A stretch of DNA of 64,000 bases from Candidatus Salinicoccus stercoripullorum (GCA_019113295.1 DXHR01000018.1:62001-126000); one strand, 5' to 3'; positions 1-9,856 are shown, numbered from the stretch's first letter. Notes: generated by a model from the letters alone, not told the origin. Numbers and translations: made by a program.

Positions 1-1383
1 CGCGAACATCGTCTGTCTGAAGACGGATCCCTTGAAGCCTTCGAGCTGTTCATTCAGAAGATAGAGTTTCTTCCTGTTGTCCTCGAGATTCCTGAACATG
101 TAGTCAGCGAGCAGCGCCTCGTTGAAGTTGCTCGCCACTTCCGCCACAAAGATGGAATAGCCGGACATGTTCGATGGCTGGTTCTGACGGCTGTAGTAGC
201 TGTGCACACTGTGCCCGAATTCATGCGTCAGTGTAAAGAGGTTGTTCACATTATCCTGCCAGTTCATCAGTATGAACGGATTGGTGCCGTACGTTCCGGA
301 GGAATAGGCGCCGCTTCTCTTGCCTTTATTCTCGTAGATGTCGACCCAGCGGTTCTCGAGTCCTTCGCGGATGATGCCGACATATTCCTCACCCATTGGC
401 TCGAGTGACTTCAGCATCCATTCCTTCGCCTCCTCATAGCTCATCTCGAAATCGATGTCCTTGACCATCGGCACATAGACGTCGTACATTCTGAGTTCGT
501 CCAGGCCGAGCAGCCTTTTGCGGAGTTCAGTGTAGCGGTGCATGAGGTGAAGATTCCTATTCACCGTCTCCACCAGCTGATCATATACTTTTTCTGGAAT
601 AAAGTTATTGGAGAGCGCCTGATGACGCGCTGAATCATACCCTCTCGCCTGAGCCTGGAATACGTGCGTATTGACGACACCCTGCAGCGTCTGGCTCAGC
701 GTGTTTTTGAAGTCACCGTATCTCGTATACAGATTTTCATATGCGGACCTGCGCAGCTCGCGGTCCGGTGACTTGAGCAGATCGATGTACGTCCCCTGGG
801 TCAGCGTGTGCCTGTTGCCCTCTGAATCGACCGCATCCGGAAATTCGAGATCCGCATTGTTGAACATGCCGTATGTGGATGACGGTCCCGCCAGGACTTC
901 CCCGGCCCGGGCCATGAGCTTCTCCTCTTTGTCGCTCAGGACATGGTCGCGCCTGCTGTTGAGCTTCTTGAGATCGAAGGCGAACTCGGAGAGGCGTCTG
1001 TCCTCCATCCAGGATTTGAGCTCCGCCTCATCGATATTCATGATTTCAGGGACGAGGAAACTCCAGGCCGTGCTGAATTTGACTGCGAGCGTCCTCGCTT
1101 TTGCCTCCATCGCGCTGTACGTATCATCCGATGTGTCCTGGTCGTGCTTCAGGTGGGCGTATACATAGAGTTTGCTGACTTCGATGTCGATTTCCCGTTC
1201 TGTTTCCAGTGCATCTGCAAGTGTGCCTGCGGAATCGATCGAGCCTTTGTATTTCTCCTCTTCGCCGAGACGGTCCTCAAGCGCTTTATATTTCTGTTCA
1301 AACGCTTCGTCCGACTCGAAAATCGTCGTCAGATCCCACGTGTTTTCTGTTTGCTGTTCATTCCTTGCAATGACTTTTGCCAT
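1..1383 (-). CDS. pepF: Oligoendopeptidase F (3' end beyond the window)
   Basis: Cytoplasmic M3-family zinc metallopeptidase that cleaves short oligopeptides. The first 461 codons are visible, starting MAKVIARNEQQTENTWDL; the family is about 600 residues long, so the C-terminal quarter lies beyond the left edge. The zinc motif HEFGH is at residues 387-391 (plus-strand 211-225), where PepF proteins carry HExxH. The ATG at 1383 follows a strong GGAGGGG ribosome site. It is the last gene of the coiA-pepF end of the mecA cluster, with about 68 bases after coiA. Peptides imported by the Opp system in this window are plausible substrates, but that link is inferred. Confidence 0.95.
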   Translation of the reverse strand, partial: MAKVIARNEQQTENTWDLTTIFESDEAFEQKYKALEDRLGEEEKYKGSIDSAGTLADALETEREIDIEVSKLYVYAHLKHDQDTSDDTYSAMEAKARTLAVKFSTAWSFLVPEIMNIDEAELKSWMEDRRLSEFAFDLKKLNSRRDHVLSDKEEKLMARAGEVLAGPSSTYGMFNNADLEFPDAVDSEGNRHTLTQGTYIDLLKSPDRELRRSAYENLYTRYGDFKNTLSQTLQGVVNTHVFQAQARGYDSARHQALSNNFIPEKVYDQLVETVNRNLHLMHRYTELRKRLLGLDELRMYDVYVPMVKDIDFEMSYEEAKEWMLKSLEPMGEEYVGIIREGLENRWVDIYENKGKRSGAYSSGTYGTNPFILMNWQDNVNNLFTLTHEFGHSVHSYYSRQNQPSNMSGYSIFVAEVASNFNEALLADYMFRNLEDNRKKLYLLNEQLEGFKGSVFRQTMFA

Positions 1384-1451
1384 TCTTACCCCTCCAGTAT
1401 CAAGATAATATAATTTTCTCAATATTCACTTGGAATTTCAAGCTCCGAAAC

Positions 1452-2411
1452 TTATTGTGAATTATATAACATATAATAGCCGTACAGCAGCTCCTTCATC
1501 ACCTGCTCCTTCTCCGGGGCGCCCTGCACAGTGCGCATCCGTATGAACCGCCCGAACATATCCATATGGAACGTGCCCTTTTGTATGTGAAGGTACAAAA
1601 ACAGCTTCCACTCAAGCGGAGGGTTCAATATCCACCGCTCCGCCTCAATCGTCCAGCATAGATGAGGCGGGATACGGCTTTCGTCCAGGCCCAGATGATA
1701 CATGAAGGACAATGTACTGTTCAGGACGCTCCGCTGCTGTCTTTCCCGCTGGATCATCAGTTTAATCTCACTCCCGGTCAGCTGCCTCGTTTCCTCTTGA
1801 AGGAATGGCTCTATCAGGAGGAGTTCCGGGACATCGGTTTCACGCCTCACGTATGACCACCTGCCGCAGCCGTGATTGTGATGGAGCATGATCCTGTGGA
1901 CTTTGCCGGTTTTCGTATTGTAGGTGAATAAAGACCGCATATACTGGGTGGACAGCTGGAAATTCGTTGGCATGCATCTGCCCGATTCCATGCGTATGCT
2001 CTCTTCGTCAAGCAGCCAGATGACCTCCATGCCGAGTGAATGATACCCTTTCGACCGCTCTCTGATGAGCTCGGCAGAGATGGTGGAGAATTGAATTTCC
2101 AATGCGAGCCTTTCATCCACCAGAAGATCCGGGATCTGCTCGATGGCGGGCAGATAATACTCCATGGCAACGGCGGCGCTTTCCCTCACTTTCAGATACA
2201 GATCATGCTTTGCCTGGAGATGCTCAATGGACTCTTTCTTGTAGAGATAGCGGATGCAGTCCAGTATTCTGTGATGTGAGAAATGAGGCAGTTTGATATT
2301 CCCGGACTTGAATGTCACAGGCGCTTCGCAGACAGGACAGAAATACTTCCTGTTCTTCACTGCATCCGCTGCTGTAATCTGGCTGCCGTTTTCATCCAAC
2401 GCTAAAAACAT
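1452..2411 (-). CDS. coiA: Competence protein CoiA-like
   Basis: A 319-residue protein of the CoiA family, which promotes recombination of incoming single-stranded DNA during transformation. The N-terminus carries a CPVC zinc-ribbon motif (about residues 25-28), followed by a His-rich HFSHH segment and a central nuclease-like region (DERLALEIQFS at about residues 98-108) typical of CoiA. It lies between mecA and pepF, a conserved Firmicutes order. The AAGGAGG ribosome site lies inside the 3' arm of the hairpin that follows mecA, so translation may be restrained on read-through transcripts. Confidence 0.88.
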   Translation of the reverse strand: MFLALDENGSQITAADAVKNRKYFCPVCEAPVTFKSGNIKLPHFSHHRILDCIRYLYKKESIEHLQAKHDLYLKVRESAAVAMEYYLPAIEQIPDLLVDERLALEIQFSTISAELIRERSKGYHSLGMEVIWLLDEESIRMESGRCMPTNFQLSTQYMRSLFTYNTKTGKVHRIMLHHNHGCGRWSYVRRETDVPELLLIEPFLQEETRQLTGSEIKLMIQRERQQRSVLNSTLSFMYHLGLDESRIPPHLCWTIEAERWILNPPLEWKLFLYLHIQKGTFHMDMFGRFIRMRTVQGAPEKEQVMKELLYGYYMLYNSQ

Positions 2412-2413
2412 AT

Positions 2414-2457
2414 AAAAAACCTCCTTTTCTATATATATGCTAGAAAAAGAGGTTTTT
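2414..2457 (-). terminator. mecA terminator hairpin that contains the coiA ribosome binding site
   Basis: On the minus strand a 17-base arm (2457-2441) pairs with 2431-2415 with a single G-U wobble; the loop is about 9 bases and a run of T follows. It fits a Rho-independent terminator of mecA. The 3' arm includes AAGGAGG, which is the Shine-Dalgarno sequence of coiA, whose ATG is at 2411. Confidence 0.75.
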
Positions 2458-2480
2458 GATTATTTTTTCTGTCAGATAAA

Positions 2481-3134
2481 TTATTTTACTTTAAAATATT
2501 TTCTTACCTGACTCCTTACGTTGTTGCTCATGATGATTGTGCCGTATTCTTCTATCACCATTGAAGCAATTTCCGCCGGTGTACTGTACTCGAGCAACTT
2601 CGCTTCGACGCGTTCGATCTCCATATATTCCAGGCGGTAGTCGAAGAAGATCTGGTAGTAGTACCTTCCTCCGTACGTGAACAGCAGGTCTTCATACTGC
2701 GTTTCGTCGACTTCCACTTCGTGGGTGTACTTGATCAGGTCCTCTATATCATCGAAATGGACCATTACAGGTTCCTTCCTCACTGGAACTGTATCCTTGC
2801 CGTCTTCCACCGCCCCGTCAAGGAAGTTTTCTATATCATTGTTATTTATATTCATAGGCGTCTGCTCCATTGAGAAAGGATCATCTTCATCACGTGACTT
2901 GGAAACTACAACTTCCACTCCCTTGTCATAGGCGTGGACCTGAATCCAGAGCGGGCCTTCCATCGCAAAGTCATCCTCCTGCTCATGGTTCACTTCATCC
3001 ATGATCGACCAGAAGAATTCTTCGCCGCGTTTTCGGTTCATCCAGAGATCGTCACGGTCAAATCCGCGTTTTTCGATATCCTGATAGGTTATGAAAAACT
3101 TGATCGTCGAATCATTCACTCTTTCAATCCTCAT
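2481..3134 (-). CDS. mecA: Adaptor protein MecA
   Basis: A 217-residue adaptor that targets proteins to ClpC-ClpP for degradation and, in B. subtilis, controls competence by delivering ComK. The start MRIERVNDSTIKFFITYQDI matches the family N-terminus, as does RKRGEEFFWSIMDEVN. The C-terminal half (FDDIEDLIKYTH... ending QVRKYFKVK) is the ClpC-binding domain. The ATG at 3134 has AAGGAG eight bases upstream; a GTG three codons earlier is possible but overlaps the ribosome site. It is followed by a strong terminator and then coiA. A sigma-A-like promoter lies at 3222-3251. Confidence 0.95.
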   Translation of the reverse strand: MRIERVNDSTIKFFITYQDIEKRGFDRDDLWMNRKRGEEFFWSIMDEVNHEQEDDFAMEGPLWIQVHAYDKGVEVVVSKSRDEDDPFSMEQTPMNINNNDIENFLDGAVEDGKDTVPVRKEPVMVHFDDIEDLIKYTHEVEVDETQYEDLLFTYGGRYYYQIFFDYRLEYMEIERVEAKLLEYSTPAEIASMVIEEYGTIIMSNNVRSQVRKYFKVK

Positions 3135-3221
3135 CCTTCTCACTCCTTTTCACCGAGAATGGCTTCTATATATATTATACCCCATAAGCTCAGGGCAATA
3201 CCAATTTTGGAATTGTAACCC

Positions 3222-3251
3222 ATTATACGCCAAGACACCCACGGATATCAA
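3222..3251 (-). promoter_or_regulatory. Promoter of mecA
   Basis: On the minus strand TTGATA (3251-3246) and TATAAT (3227-3222) are 18 bases apart, about 90 bases upstream of the mecA ATG. The -35 box lies in the loop and arm of the hairpin that ends spx. Confidence 0.55.
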
Positions 3252-3268
3252 GATATCCGCAGGTGTCT
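3233..3268 (-). terminator. Hairpin after spx
   Basis: An inverted repeat with 17-base arms and two internal mismatches (AGACACC..CGGATATC on both arms) lies 38 bases downstream of the spx stop codon. The T-tract is weak (TCTTGG), so it may act as a leaky terminator. It overlaps the mecA -35 box. Confidence 0.5.
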
Positions 3269-3305
3269 CCAACGTAAGTAATATATCAGTTTAAGGAAGG
3301 GAAAC

Positions 3306-3704
3306 TTACATTTCAGCTAAACGCTTTGCCTCTTTGAGATGGAACGTCCTTACAGTCCTTGGGAGGAAACGGCGAATTTCATCTTCGTTGTATCCCACCT
3401 GCAGACGTTTGTCATCCATGATGATCGGTCTTCTGAGAAGCCCCGGATTCTCCATAATCAATGTGTACAGTTCATGCATCGGCAGACTGTCGATATCAAC
3501 ATCAAGTTTTTGGAAAGTTTTAGATCTCGTGGAAATAATCTCATCCGTACCATCTTCAGTCATTCTTAGAATTGATTTCACTTCATCGAGTGTCAGTGGT
3601 TCAGAGAATATATTTCTTTCAGTATAGGGAATATCGTTTTCCTGTAACCATGCTTTTGCTTTACGGCATGATGTGCAGCTTGGAGAAGTAAAAAGTGTTA
3701 CCAT
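3306..3704 (-). CDS. spx: Global regulator Spx (ArsC family)
   Basis: A 132-residue redox-sensing transcription regulator that binds the RNA polymerase alpha subunit during thiol stress. The start [20 protein letters not shown] carries the Cys10-x-x-Cys13 switch. The motifs [23 protein letters not shown] and [13 protein letters not shown] are nearly identical to staphylococcal Spx. The ATG at 3704 has GGAG ten bases upstream; a GTG three codons earlier is less likely. It sits next to mecA, as in S. aureus, and is transcribed divergently from trpS. A CTGTAC-CC-GTACAG palindrome lies about 40 bases upstream. Confidence 0.97.
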   Translation of the reverse strand: MVTLFTSPSCTSCRKAKAWLQENDIPYTERNIFSEPLTLDEVKSILRMTEDGTDEIISTRSKTFQKLDVDIDSLPMHELYTLIMENPGLLRRPIIMDDKRLQVGYNEDEIRRFLPRTVRTFHLKEAKRLAEM

Positions 3705-3744
3705 GCAGCTCACACTCCAATTTCAAAAGATTTGTAATAGTAAT

Positions 3745-3758
3745 CTGTACCCGTACAG
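3745..3758. promoter_or_regulatory. Palindrome upstream of spx, possible operator
   Basis: The 14-base sequence CTGTACCCGTACAG has perfect 6-base arms and lies 41 bases upstream of the spx start, where the promoter should be. It does not match the PerR or YodB sites known to control spx in Bacillus, so any regulator is unknown. Confidence 0.35.
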
Positions 3759-3884
3759 TTAAAACATAAACCAGATAAGTATGATTTAACTTAAAACGTG
3801 GTGGATGACTTATTTACAATTATAATTATAAACCCTGAACATTAAAATAAAATGAGAAAACTCTAATAATCTCGCAAAATTTAA

Positions 3885-4991
<1,107 letters not shown>

Positions 4992-5005
4992 TAATAGTAT
5001 ATGGG

Positions 5006-5035
5006 GCGCACTCACCTGTTGTGAGTGCGCTTTTT
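5006..5035 (+). terminator. Terminator of trpS
   Basis: Perfect 10-base arms GCGCACTCAC / GTGAGTGCGC with a 5-base loop, followed by five T, begin 14 bases after the stop codon. Confidence 0.9.
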
Positions 5036-5044
5036 GATGGACGC

Positions 5045-5323
5045 AGCCGGAGGCGTGAGAGACGGCGGCCGGCAGTTGTCGAAAACGGAGGCCGGCAACT
5101 CCCTTTAGCGGCCGCCGTATCGTAAACGGAAGCCGGCAAACACTTTTAGTGGCCGCCGTATCGTAAACGGAGGCCGGCAACTCCCTTTAGCGGCCGCCGT
5201 ATCGTAAACGGAGGCCGGCAAATCCTTTTAGCGGCCGCCGTATCAAAAACGGAGGCCGGCAACTCCCTTTAGCGGCCGCCGTATCGAAAACGGAGGCCGG
5301 CAAACACTTTTAGCGGCCGCCGT
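5045..5323. repeat. Array 1 of 41-bp GC-rich hairpin repeats (6 full copies plus one degenerate)
   Basis: Units start at 5086, 5127, 5168, 5209, 5250 and 5291, exactly 41 bases apart, with a degenerate unit before them at about 5045. Each unit has CGGAGGCCGGC, then an A/T/C-rich core ending TTTTA or CTTTA, then GCGGCCGCCG, then TATCGTAAA. CGGAGGCCG and CGGCCGCCG pair with one mismatch, so each unit can form a hairpin. The units at 5086 and 5168 are identical. Core variants run in the order CTCCC, ACACT, CTCCC, ATCCT, CTCCC, ACACT, which points to growth by two-unit steps. The array lies between the trpS and fabF terminators, and the two genes converge. I see no protein-coding sense: 41 is not a multiple of three and no ribosome site is present. 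Confidence 0.92.
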
Positions 5324-5340
5324 CCGCATCCCCAGCCGAA

Positions 5341-5376
5341 AGACACCCTCATCCGCTGCAGCGGATGAGGGTGTCT
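5341..5376 (-). terminator. Terminator of fabHF, a perfect 36-base palindrome
   Basis: AGACACCCTCATCCGCTG is followed directly by its exact reverse complement. It lies 12 bases beyond the fabF stop. The T-tract on the minus strand is short (TTTC), so the strong stem must do most of the work. It may act in both directions. Confidence 0.75.
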
Positions 5377-5388
5377 TCATAATATATG

Positions 5389-6630
5389 TCAGTCTTCGTA
5401 TTTCTTCAACAGCAGTGTAGCGTTGTGGCCGCCGAAGCCGAGGCTGTTTGTGATGGCGTATTTCAGATCACGCTCGACGGCGCCGTCCGGCACGTAGTTC
5501 AGATCGCAGTCCGGGTCCGGATGTTCGAGTCCGATTGTCGGATGGACTTTGCCGTCTCTCAGGCTGAGTGCCGTGATGATGAGTTCCATGCCGCCACCGC
5601 CGCCGAGGAGGTGGCCTGTCATGGATTTTGTCGAGTTGACAACCATCTTGTATGCATGGTCGCCAAACACTGTCTTGATGGCCTTTGTCTCGAACAGGTC
5701 GTTATATGGTGTGCTCGTGCCGTGTCCGTTGACGTAGCCGACTTCCCCGGGATCGATGCCGCCGTCTTTGAGCGCCTCTTTCATCGCACGCGCGCCGCCC
5801 TCTCCGTCTTCTGCCGGAGCTGTTATGTGGTGCGCGTCCCCTGTGGAACCGTAGCCGACGATCTCGGCATAGATTTTTGCACCGCGTGCTTTGGCATGTT
5901 CAAGTTCCTCGAGCATGACGACTCCGGAGCCTTCACCGATTACGAAGCCGTCACGGTCCGCTGAATATGGACGGGACGCCTTGTCCGGATCTTCCGAAGT
6001 CGAGAGTGCCTTATTGGCCTGGAAACCGGCAACGCCCATCCGTGTGATCGGAGCTTCTGTCCCGCCTGTGATCATGGCGTCAGCCTGGCCCCTTGCGATG
6101 AATTTGAATGCTTCACCGATCGAGTTCGTGCCTGTCGCACATGCCGTCACTGTTGCGCCGTTCGGTCCTTTCGCACCGTGCTTGATGGAGACCTGGCCGC
6201 TTGCCATATCCGGGATCATCATCGGCACGAAGAACGGGCTCACGCGTCTCGGCCCACGCTCGTAGAGTACTTTGAAGCCGTCTTCCAGCGCCTGGATGCC
6301 GCCGATGCCGGAACCGATCCAGACACCGACCCTCTCAGCGTTGTCATCATTTATCTCAAGTCCGCTGTCGGCAACCGCTTCATCCGCCGCCACCATCGCG
6401 TATTGAGTGAAGCGGTCCATACGGCGCGCTTCCTTCTTATCCATATAATCTTCAACATTGAAGTCTTTCAGCTCACCGGCAACATGAATATTATAATCAC
6501 TGTTATCAAAGCGGGTGATTTTGCCTATACCATTTACACCATTAAGGGCATTCTCCCAGGTTTCAGTCGCTGTGTTACCAATAGGTGTGAGCGCACCGAC
6601 CCCTGTAACTACTACTCTTCTCTTATCCAT
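5389..6630 (-). CDS. fabF: Beta-ketoacyl-ACP synthase II
   Basis: A 413-residue condensing enzyme that elongates acyl-ACP in type II fatty acid synthesis in the cytoplasm. The Cys-His-His catalytic triad is at C164 (TACATGTNS), H303 ([11 protein letters not shown]) and H340 ([12 protein letters not shown]). The start [19 protein letters not shown] and the length match the family. The ATG is preceded by GGAGGAG and overlaps the end of fabH by 8 bases, so the two are cotranscribed and probably translationally coupled. It ends in a strong palindromic terminator next to repeat array 1. Confidence 0.98.
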   Translation of the reverse strand: MDKRRVVVTGVGALTPIGNTATETWENALNGVNGIGKITRFDNSDYNIHVAGELKDFNVEDYMDKKEARRMDRFTQYAMVAADEAVADSGLEINDDNAERVGVWIGSGIGGIQALEDGFKVLYERGPRRVSPFFVPMMIPDMASGQVSIKHGAKGPNGATVTACATGTNSIGEAFKFIARGQADAMITGGTEAPITRMGVAGFQANKALSTSEDPDKASRPYSADRDGFVIGEGSGVVMLEELEHAKARGAKIYAEIVGYGSTGDAHHITAPAEDGEGGARAMKEALKDGGIDPGEVGYVNGHGTSTPYNDLFETKAIKTVFGDHAYKMVVNSTKSMTGHLLGGGGGMELIITALSLRDGKVHPTIGLEHPDPDCDLNYVPDGAVERDLKYAITNSLGFGGHNATLLLKKYED

Positions 6631-7591
6631 GTGTCTCCTCCTTATTGCTTCCCCAGGTCAGACATATCGAACCCCATGTGAGTCCGCCGCCAAATCCGAC
6701 CAAAACAAGGTTGTCTCCTGATTTTATTTTACCATTTTTCACATCGTGATGGATACTAAGCGGTATGGACGCAGCAGAAGTATTGCCGTATCTGTCTATC
6801 GTCGAACTCATCTTTTCAGGAGGCAGCTCCATGCGCTCACGCGCCGCATTCATGATGCGGATGTTTGCCTGGTGCGGCACGAGGCGGTCGATGTCATCTG
6901 TTGACAATCCCGCTTTCTCTGTCACAGTGACGCTCGATTCACCCATCTGGCGCACGGCGAATTTGAACACTTCCCGGCCGTTCATGCGGATATTGCCGCC
7001 GTCACCCTCGTCACCGTAGAGATACGGACCGCCCTGCCCGTTGCTGCCGAGGTCGAATGATCTTATACCATAACCTTCTTCCACTTCCCCGAGTACGACC
7101 GCGCCGGCCCCGTCGCCGAATAAAACTGCTGTTGAACGGTCGCTGAAGTCAGTGATCTTGGTCAGTTTGTCCGCTCCGACGACAAGCACATTCCTATACG
7201 TTCCCGTCTGGATGAACTGTGCGCCTGTCACCACACCGTATATGAAACCGGTGCACGCTGCGAGCTGGTCCATGGACGGAACATTCCGGAGTCCCAGCCG
7301 GTTCTGGAGGATCGTTGCGACCGTCGGGAACTTCATGTCCCCGGTGGAGGTTGCGACGATGACAAGATCGATATCCTCTTTTGAAACACCGGAATTTTCG
7401 ATTGCCTCTTTCGCCGCTTCGTATGCAAGATCGCTCGTATCCATATCATCTTCGGCAAAACGCCGCTCTTTTATACCCGTCATCTCTGTAATCCATTCAT
7501 CGGATGTTTCCAATATCTTTTCGAAGTCCTCGTTCGTAAACACTTTGTCAGGTACATAGGTTCCAAGACCTAAAACACCTACATTATTCAT
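6623..7591 (-). CDS. fabH: Beta-ketoacyl-ACP synthase III
   Basis: A 322-residue enzyme that starts fatty acid synthesis by condensing an acyl-CoA primer with malonyl-ACP. The catalytic triad is C113 (LAACTGF), H240 (PHQANIR) and N270 (YGNTSAAS). It is the first gene of the fabH-fabF operon. Its promoter at 7615-7643 overlaps a FapR-type operator, so malonyl-CoA-controlled repression is likely. The C-terminus runs about 8 residues past the usual GGLTWG ending, into fabF. Confidence 0.97.
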   Translation of the reverse strand: MNNVGVLGLGTYVPDKVFTNEDFEKILETSDEWITEMTGIKERRFAEDDMDTSDLAYEAAKEAIENSGVSKEDIDLVIVATSTGDMKFPTVATILQNRLGLRNVPSMDQLAACTGFIYGVVTGAQFIQTGTYRNVLVVGADKLTKITDFSDRSTAVLFGDGAGAVVLGEVEEGYGIRSFDLGSNGQGGPYLYGDEGDGGNIRMNGREVFKFAVRQMGESSVTVTEKAGLSTDDIDRLVPHQANIRIMNAARERMELPPEKMSSTIDRYGNTSAASIPLSIHHDVKNGKIKSGDNLVLVGFGGGLTWGSICLTWGSNKEETHG

Positions 7592-7614
7592 TTGACCACA
7601 CCTTATGTTCTCAT

Positions 7615-7643
7615 ATTATAACTAGGTACTAATTTATCACAAA
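7615..7643 (-). promoter_or_regulatory. Promoter of fabHF with FapR-like operator
   Basis: On the minus strand TTGTGA (7643-7638) and TATAAT (7620-7615) are 17 bases apart. Between them is ATTAGTACCTAG (7634-7623), which matches the left half and centre of the FapR operator as I remember it from B. subtilis and S. aureus. The position between the two boxes fits repression. Confidence 0.75.
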
Positions 7644-7668
7644 TAAAAGACTTTCACAATAAAAAGAA

Positions 7669-7697
7669 GCACCTATGCAGTTTTGCATAAGTGCTCC
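7669..7697 (-). terminator. Terminator of the opp operon
   Basis: On the minus strand AGCACTTATGCA and TGCATAGGTGCT form a stem with a short A-rich loop, followed by TCTTTTTATT. It begins about 15 bases after the oppA stop codon. Confidence 0.85.
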
Positions 7698-7709
7698 CAC
7701 AAAGTGCGA

Positions 7710-9545
7710 TTACTCGCTTACACCCCACTTATAAGGAAGGGTTTCTTCATTATGACCGATTTCGATGCCGTAGTTTACAACCCTTTCGTTCACCGGTTCA
7801 ACTTCGGATCTGTAAAGTGTCGGAATCACAGGCATCTCCTCAACCATGAGTTCCTGCCAGTCGTTGTAGATTTCCTTGCGCTTTTCAACATCGAGCGCTT
7901 CCTCGGAGTTACCTCTTTCCATCAACTCCGTGCTCTCTTCAGTCTCATAGCGCGGATAGTTGAATGGTACATCCGGACCGTACAGGCCGTATGGATCCAC
8001 ATCAGATCCTACACCCCATGCACCCTGGTAGATATCGACTTCTTCATCGTCGTTCTCAACCATGTCATAGAATGTGTTGAACTCGATCAGGCGGCCGTTC
8101 GTCAGCTGGACATTCAGACCAATCTCTTTCCACGCCTGGATGTAATAGTTGCTCAGCGGTTCAGCAATGTCACCGCCGGACATTGATGCAAAGTTGATTT
8201 CCAGCGGTTCGCCGTCCGGATCTTCACGGAACCCGTCGCCGTCTGTATCTTCGTAACCCGCTTCATCAAGGATCTGCTTCGCTTTTTCAGGATCGTACTC
8301 AGGCACTTCGATGTCTTCATTGTGCCATGCATCATGATACGGTGTAATCAGAGTCGTCGCCTTCCAGCGCAGGCCGTTGTAGAAACGGTTGCCGACTGCA
8401 TCGTTGTCCATTGCATGCCACATTGCGCGGCGGAGCTCCTTGTCCCCCATCTTCATTTCATCCGGCTTGTATTCCACATGGCCTTCCTCATCGTTCCATT
8501 CACCGAGTTTGAAACCGATGTAAGTGTAGGAGCCTTCGATATTCGCAAGCCATTCCACACCTTCCATCTCGGATACATCCGGGAACTGGTCCGTCGGGAA
8601 GTTGATGGCGACATCCGTTTCACCCGTTTCCATCGCATTCGCTATGGATGAAGGAGACACAACTGAAAGTTCAATGCCGTCAAGCTGCGGCTCTCCTCTC
8701 CAGTAGTCCTCGAATTTCGTCATGACAACCGCTTCCCCCGGCGTGATGGACTCCACTTTGTAAGGTCCGAAACCGACAGGGTTTTCGCGTGTCTCCGGCG
8801 CTTCCGCCATATCTGCAATCTCTACACCCTCGTAGTGGTGTTCCGGCATGGCGTATGGCCAGATTCCTGCGTTAGTCAGTGATGGCGCCAGTTCAGTATA
8901 GGTAAATACTGCCGTGTGGTCGTCCACTACTTCGATGCCGGAGATTTCATCGGCATCCCCCGCTTTGTATTCATTGTATCCTTCGAGCAGTGTGAATCCG
9001 TCAGTAGCACCGCGGATCCCCGGGTAATCAGGGTGACCGATGACTTCATATGCATAAACATAATCCTCAATCGTCATCTCTTCACCGTCATGCCATGTAA
9101 TGCCTTCCTGTAAAGTGAAAGTGATTGTGCTGTCCTCTTCGTTCACTTCATACTGCATTGCACCGTCATTCGTATACTGGAAATCCTCGTCCATAGTGAA
9201 CAGCGGCTCGTCAAAGAGGCTGATCACCTCGAAGTCCGGATTCCCCTGGTACAGGTTGAAGTTGAGCGTACCTTCAAATGGTGTATCAGATGTAAGTCCC
9301 ACTTTCAACGTGCCTTCCCCAGTCGGTTCTGAATCGTTGGCAACAACTGTATTGTAGTCCTCATAGTTGTAGAGATCTTCCCCTGAAGCCGAATCTCCAC
9401 CGCCCTCAGAGCCTTCTTCGCCGCCTGATTCTCCGGAGCCTTCATCCGATTCTTCTTCGGATGAACCGCCGCCGCAAGCCGCAAGCGCCAATACCATGAT
9501 CAGCGTCATGAAAAACATCAGCTTCGACCACGAATATTTAGTCAT
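7710..9545 (-). CDS. oppA: Oligopeptide ABC transporter, substrate-binding lipoprotein
   Basis: A 611-residue family 5 solute-binding protein anchored to the outer face of the membrane. The ATG at 9545 follows AGGAAATATT and gives a lipoprotein signal with lipobox LAAC (Cys24), followed by an acidic Ser/Gly/Glu linker (about residues 28-60), common in secreted proteins of halophiles. The body has the ATFTYTELAPSL and PVGFGPYKV type motifs of OppA/DppA proteins. It is last in oppD-F-B-C-A and separated from oppC by 311 bases that hold a cre site and its own promoter, so its level can be set apart from the rest. Confidence 0.93.
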   Translation of the reverse strand: MTKYSWSKLMFFMTLIMVLALAACGGGSSEEESDEGSGESGGEEGSEGGGDSASGEDLYNYEDYNTVVANDSEPTGEGTLKVGLTSDTPFEGTLNFNLYQGNPDFEVISLFDEPLFTMDEDFQYTNDGAMQYEVNEEDSTITFTLQEGITWHDGEEMTIEDYVYAYEVIGHPDYPGIRGATDGFTLLEGYNEYKAGDADEISGIEVVDDHTAVFTYTELAPSLTNAGIWPYAMPEHHYEGVEIADMAEAPETRENPVGFGPYKVESITPGEAVVMTKFEDYWRGEPQLDGIELSVVSPSSIANAMETGETDVAINFPTDQFPDVSEMEGVEWLANIEGSYTYIGFKLGEWNDEEGHVEYKPDEMKMGDKELRRAMWHAMDNDAVGNRFYNGLRWKATTLITPYHDAWHNEDIEVPEYDPEKAKQILDEAGYEDTDGDGFREDPDGEPLEINFASMSGGDIAEPLSNYYIQAWKEIGLNVQLTNGRLIEFNTFYDMVENDDEEVDIYQGAWGVGSDVDPYGLYGPDVPFNYPRYETEESTELMERGNSEEALDVEKRKEIYNDWQELMVEEMPVIPTLYRSEVEPVNERVVNYGIEIGHNEETLPYKWGVSE

Positions 9546-9675
9546 AATATTTCCTCCCCCAAAATAATATTTAAACTGATATATATACTTAAGTTCAGCA
9601 GTAAACCGAAACTTAGTACCAAAAATTAGCAAATATTATGCGCCTGAGTTGAATATGTAAATGTGTATATGCATA

Positions 9676-9703
9676 ATATTATCACAATTGTCTGAAATAT
9701 CAA
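9676..9703 (-). promoter_or_regulatory. Internal promoter of oppA
   Basis: TTGATA (9703-9698) and TAATAT (9681-9676) are 16 bases apart on the minus strand, about 130 bases upstream of the oppA ATG, in the long gap between oppC and oppA. A second TATAAT lies further upstream, near 9750, without a convincing -35 box. Confidence 0.5.
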
Positions 9704-9784
9704 TCGCTTATTTAATAAAAACAGCCAAAAATTGTATTTTTATGGTTACATTATACAAGGATGGTAAACATCATATGATTTTAA

Positions 9785-9798
9785 TGAAAGCGATTTCA
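9785..9798. promoter_or_regulatory. cre (CcpA) site between oppC and oppA
   Basis: TGAAAGCGATTTCA matches the consensus TGWAANCGNTNWCA at every position on both strands. It lies about 80 bases upstream of the proposed oppA promoter and 58 bases downstream of the oppC stop. It could activate that promoter or block polymerase coming from oppC. The rest of the 9546-9856 gap is AT-rich with no gene. Confidence 0.7.
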
Positions 9799-9856
9799 AA
9801 AAGTTTCAAAAGCGGAATTCCGTTACATGATTCATGCCACGGAATCCCCCTTGAAT

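Noticed and set aside
3811-3831. PerR/Fur-like box (TTACAATTATAATTATAA) between spx and trpS
   Set aside because: Three or more mismatches to the 7-1-7 consensus in AT-rich DNA; it may just be promoter sequence.
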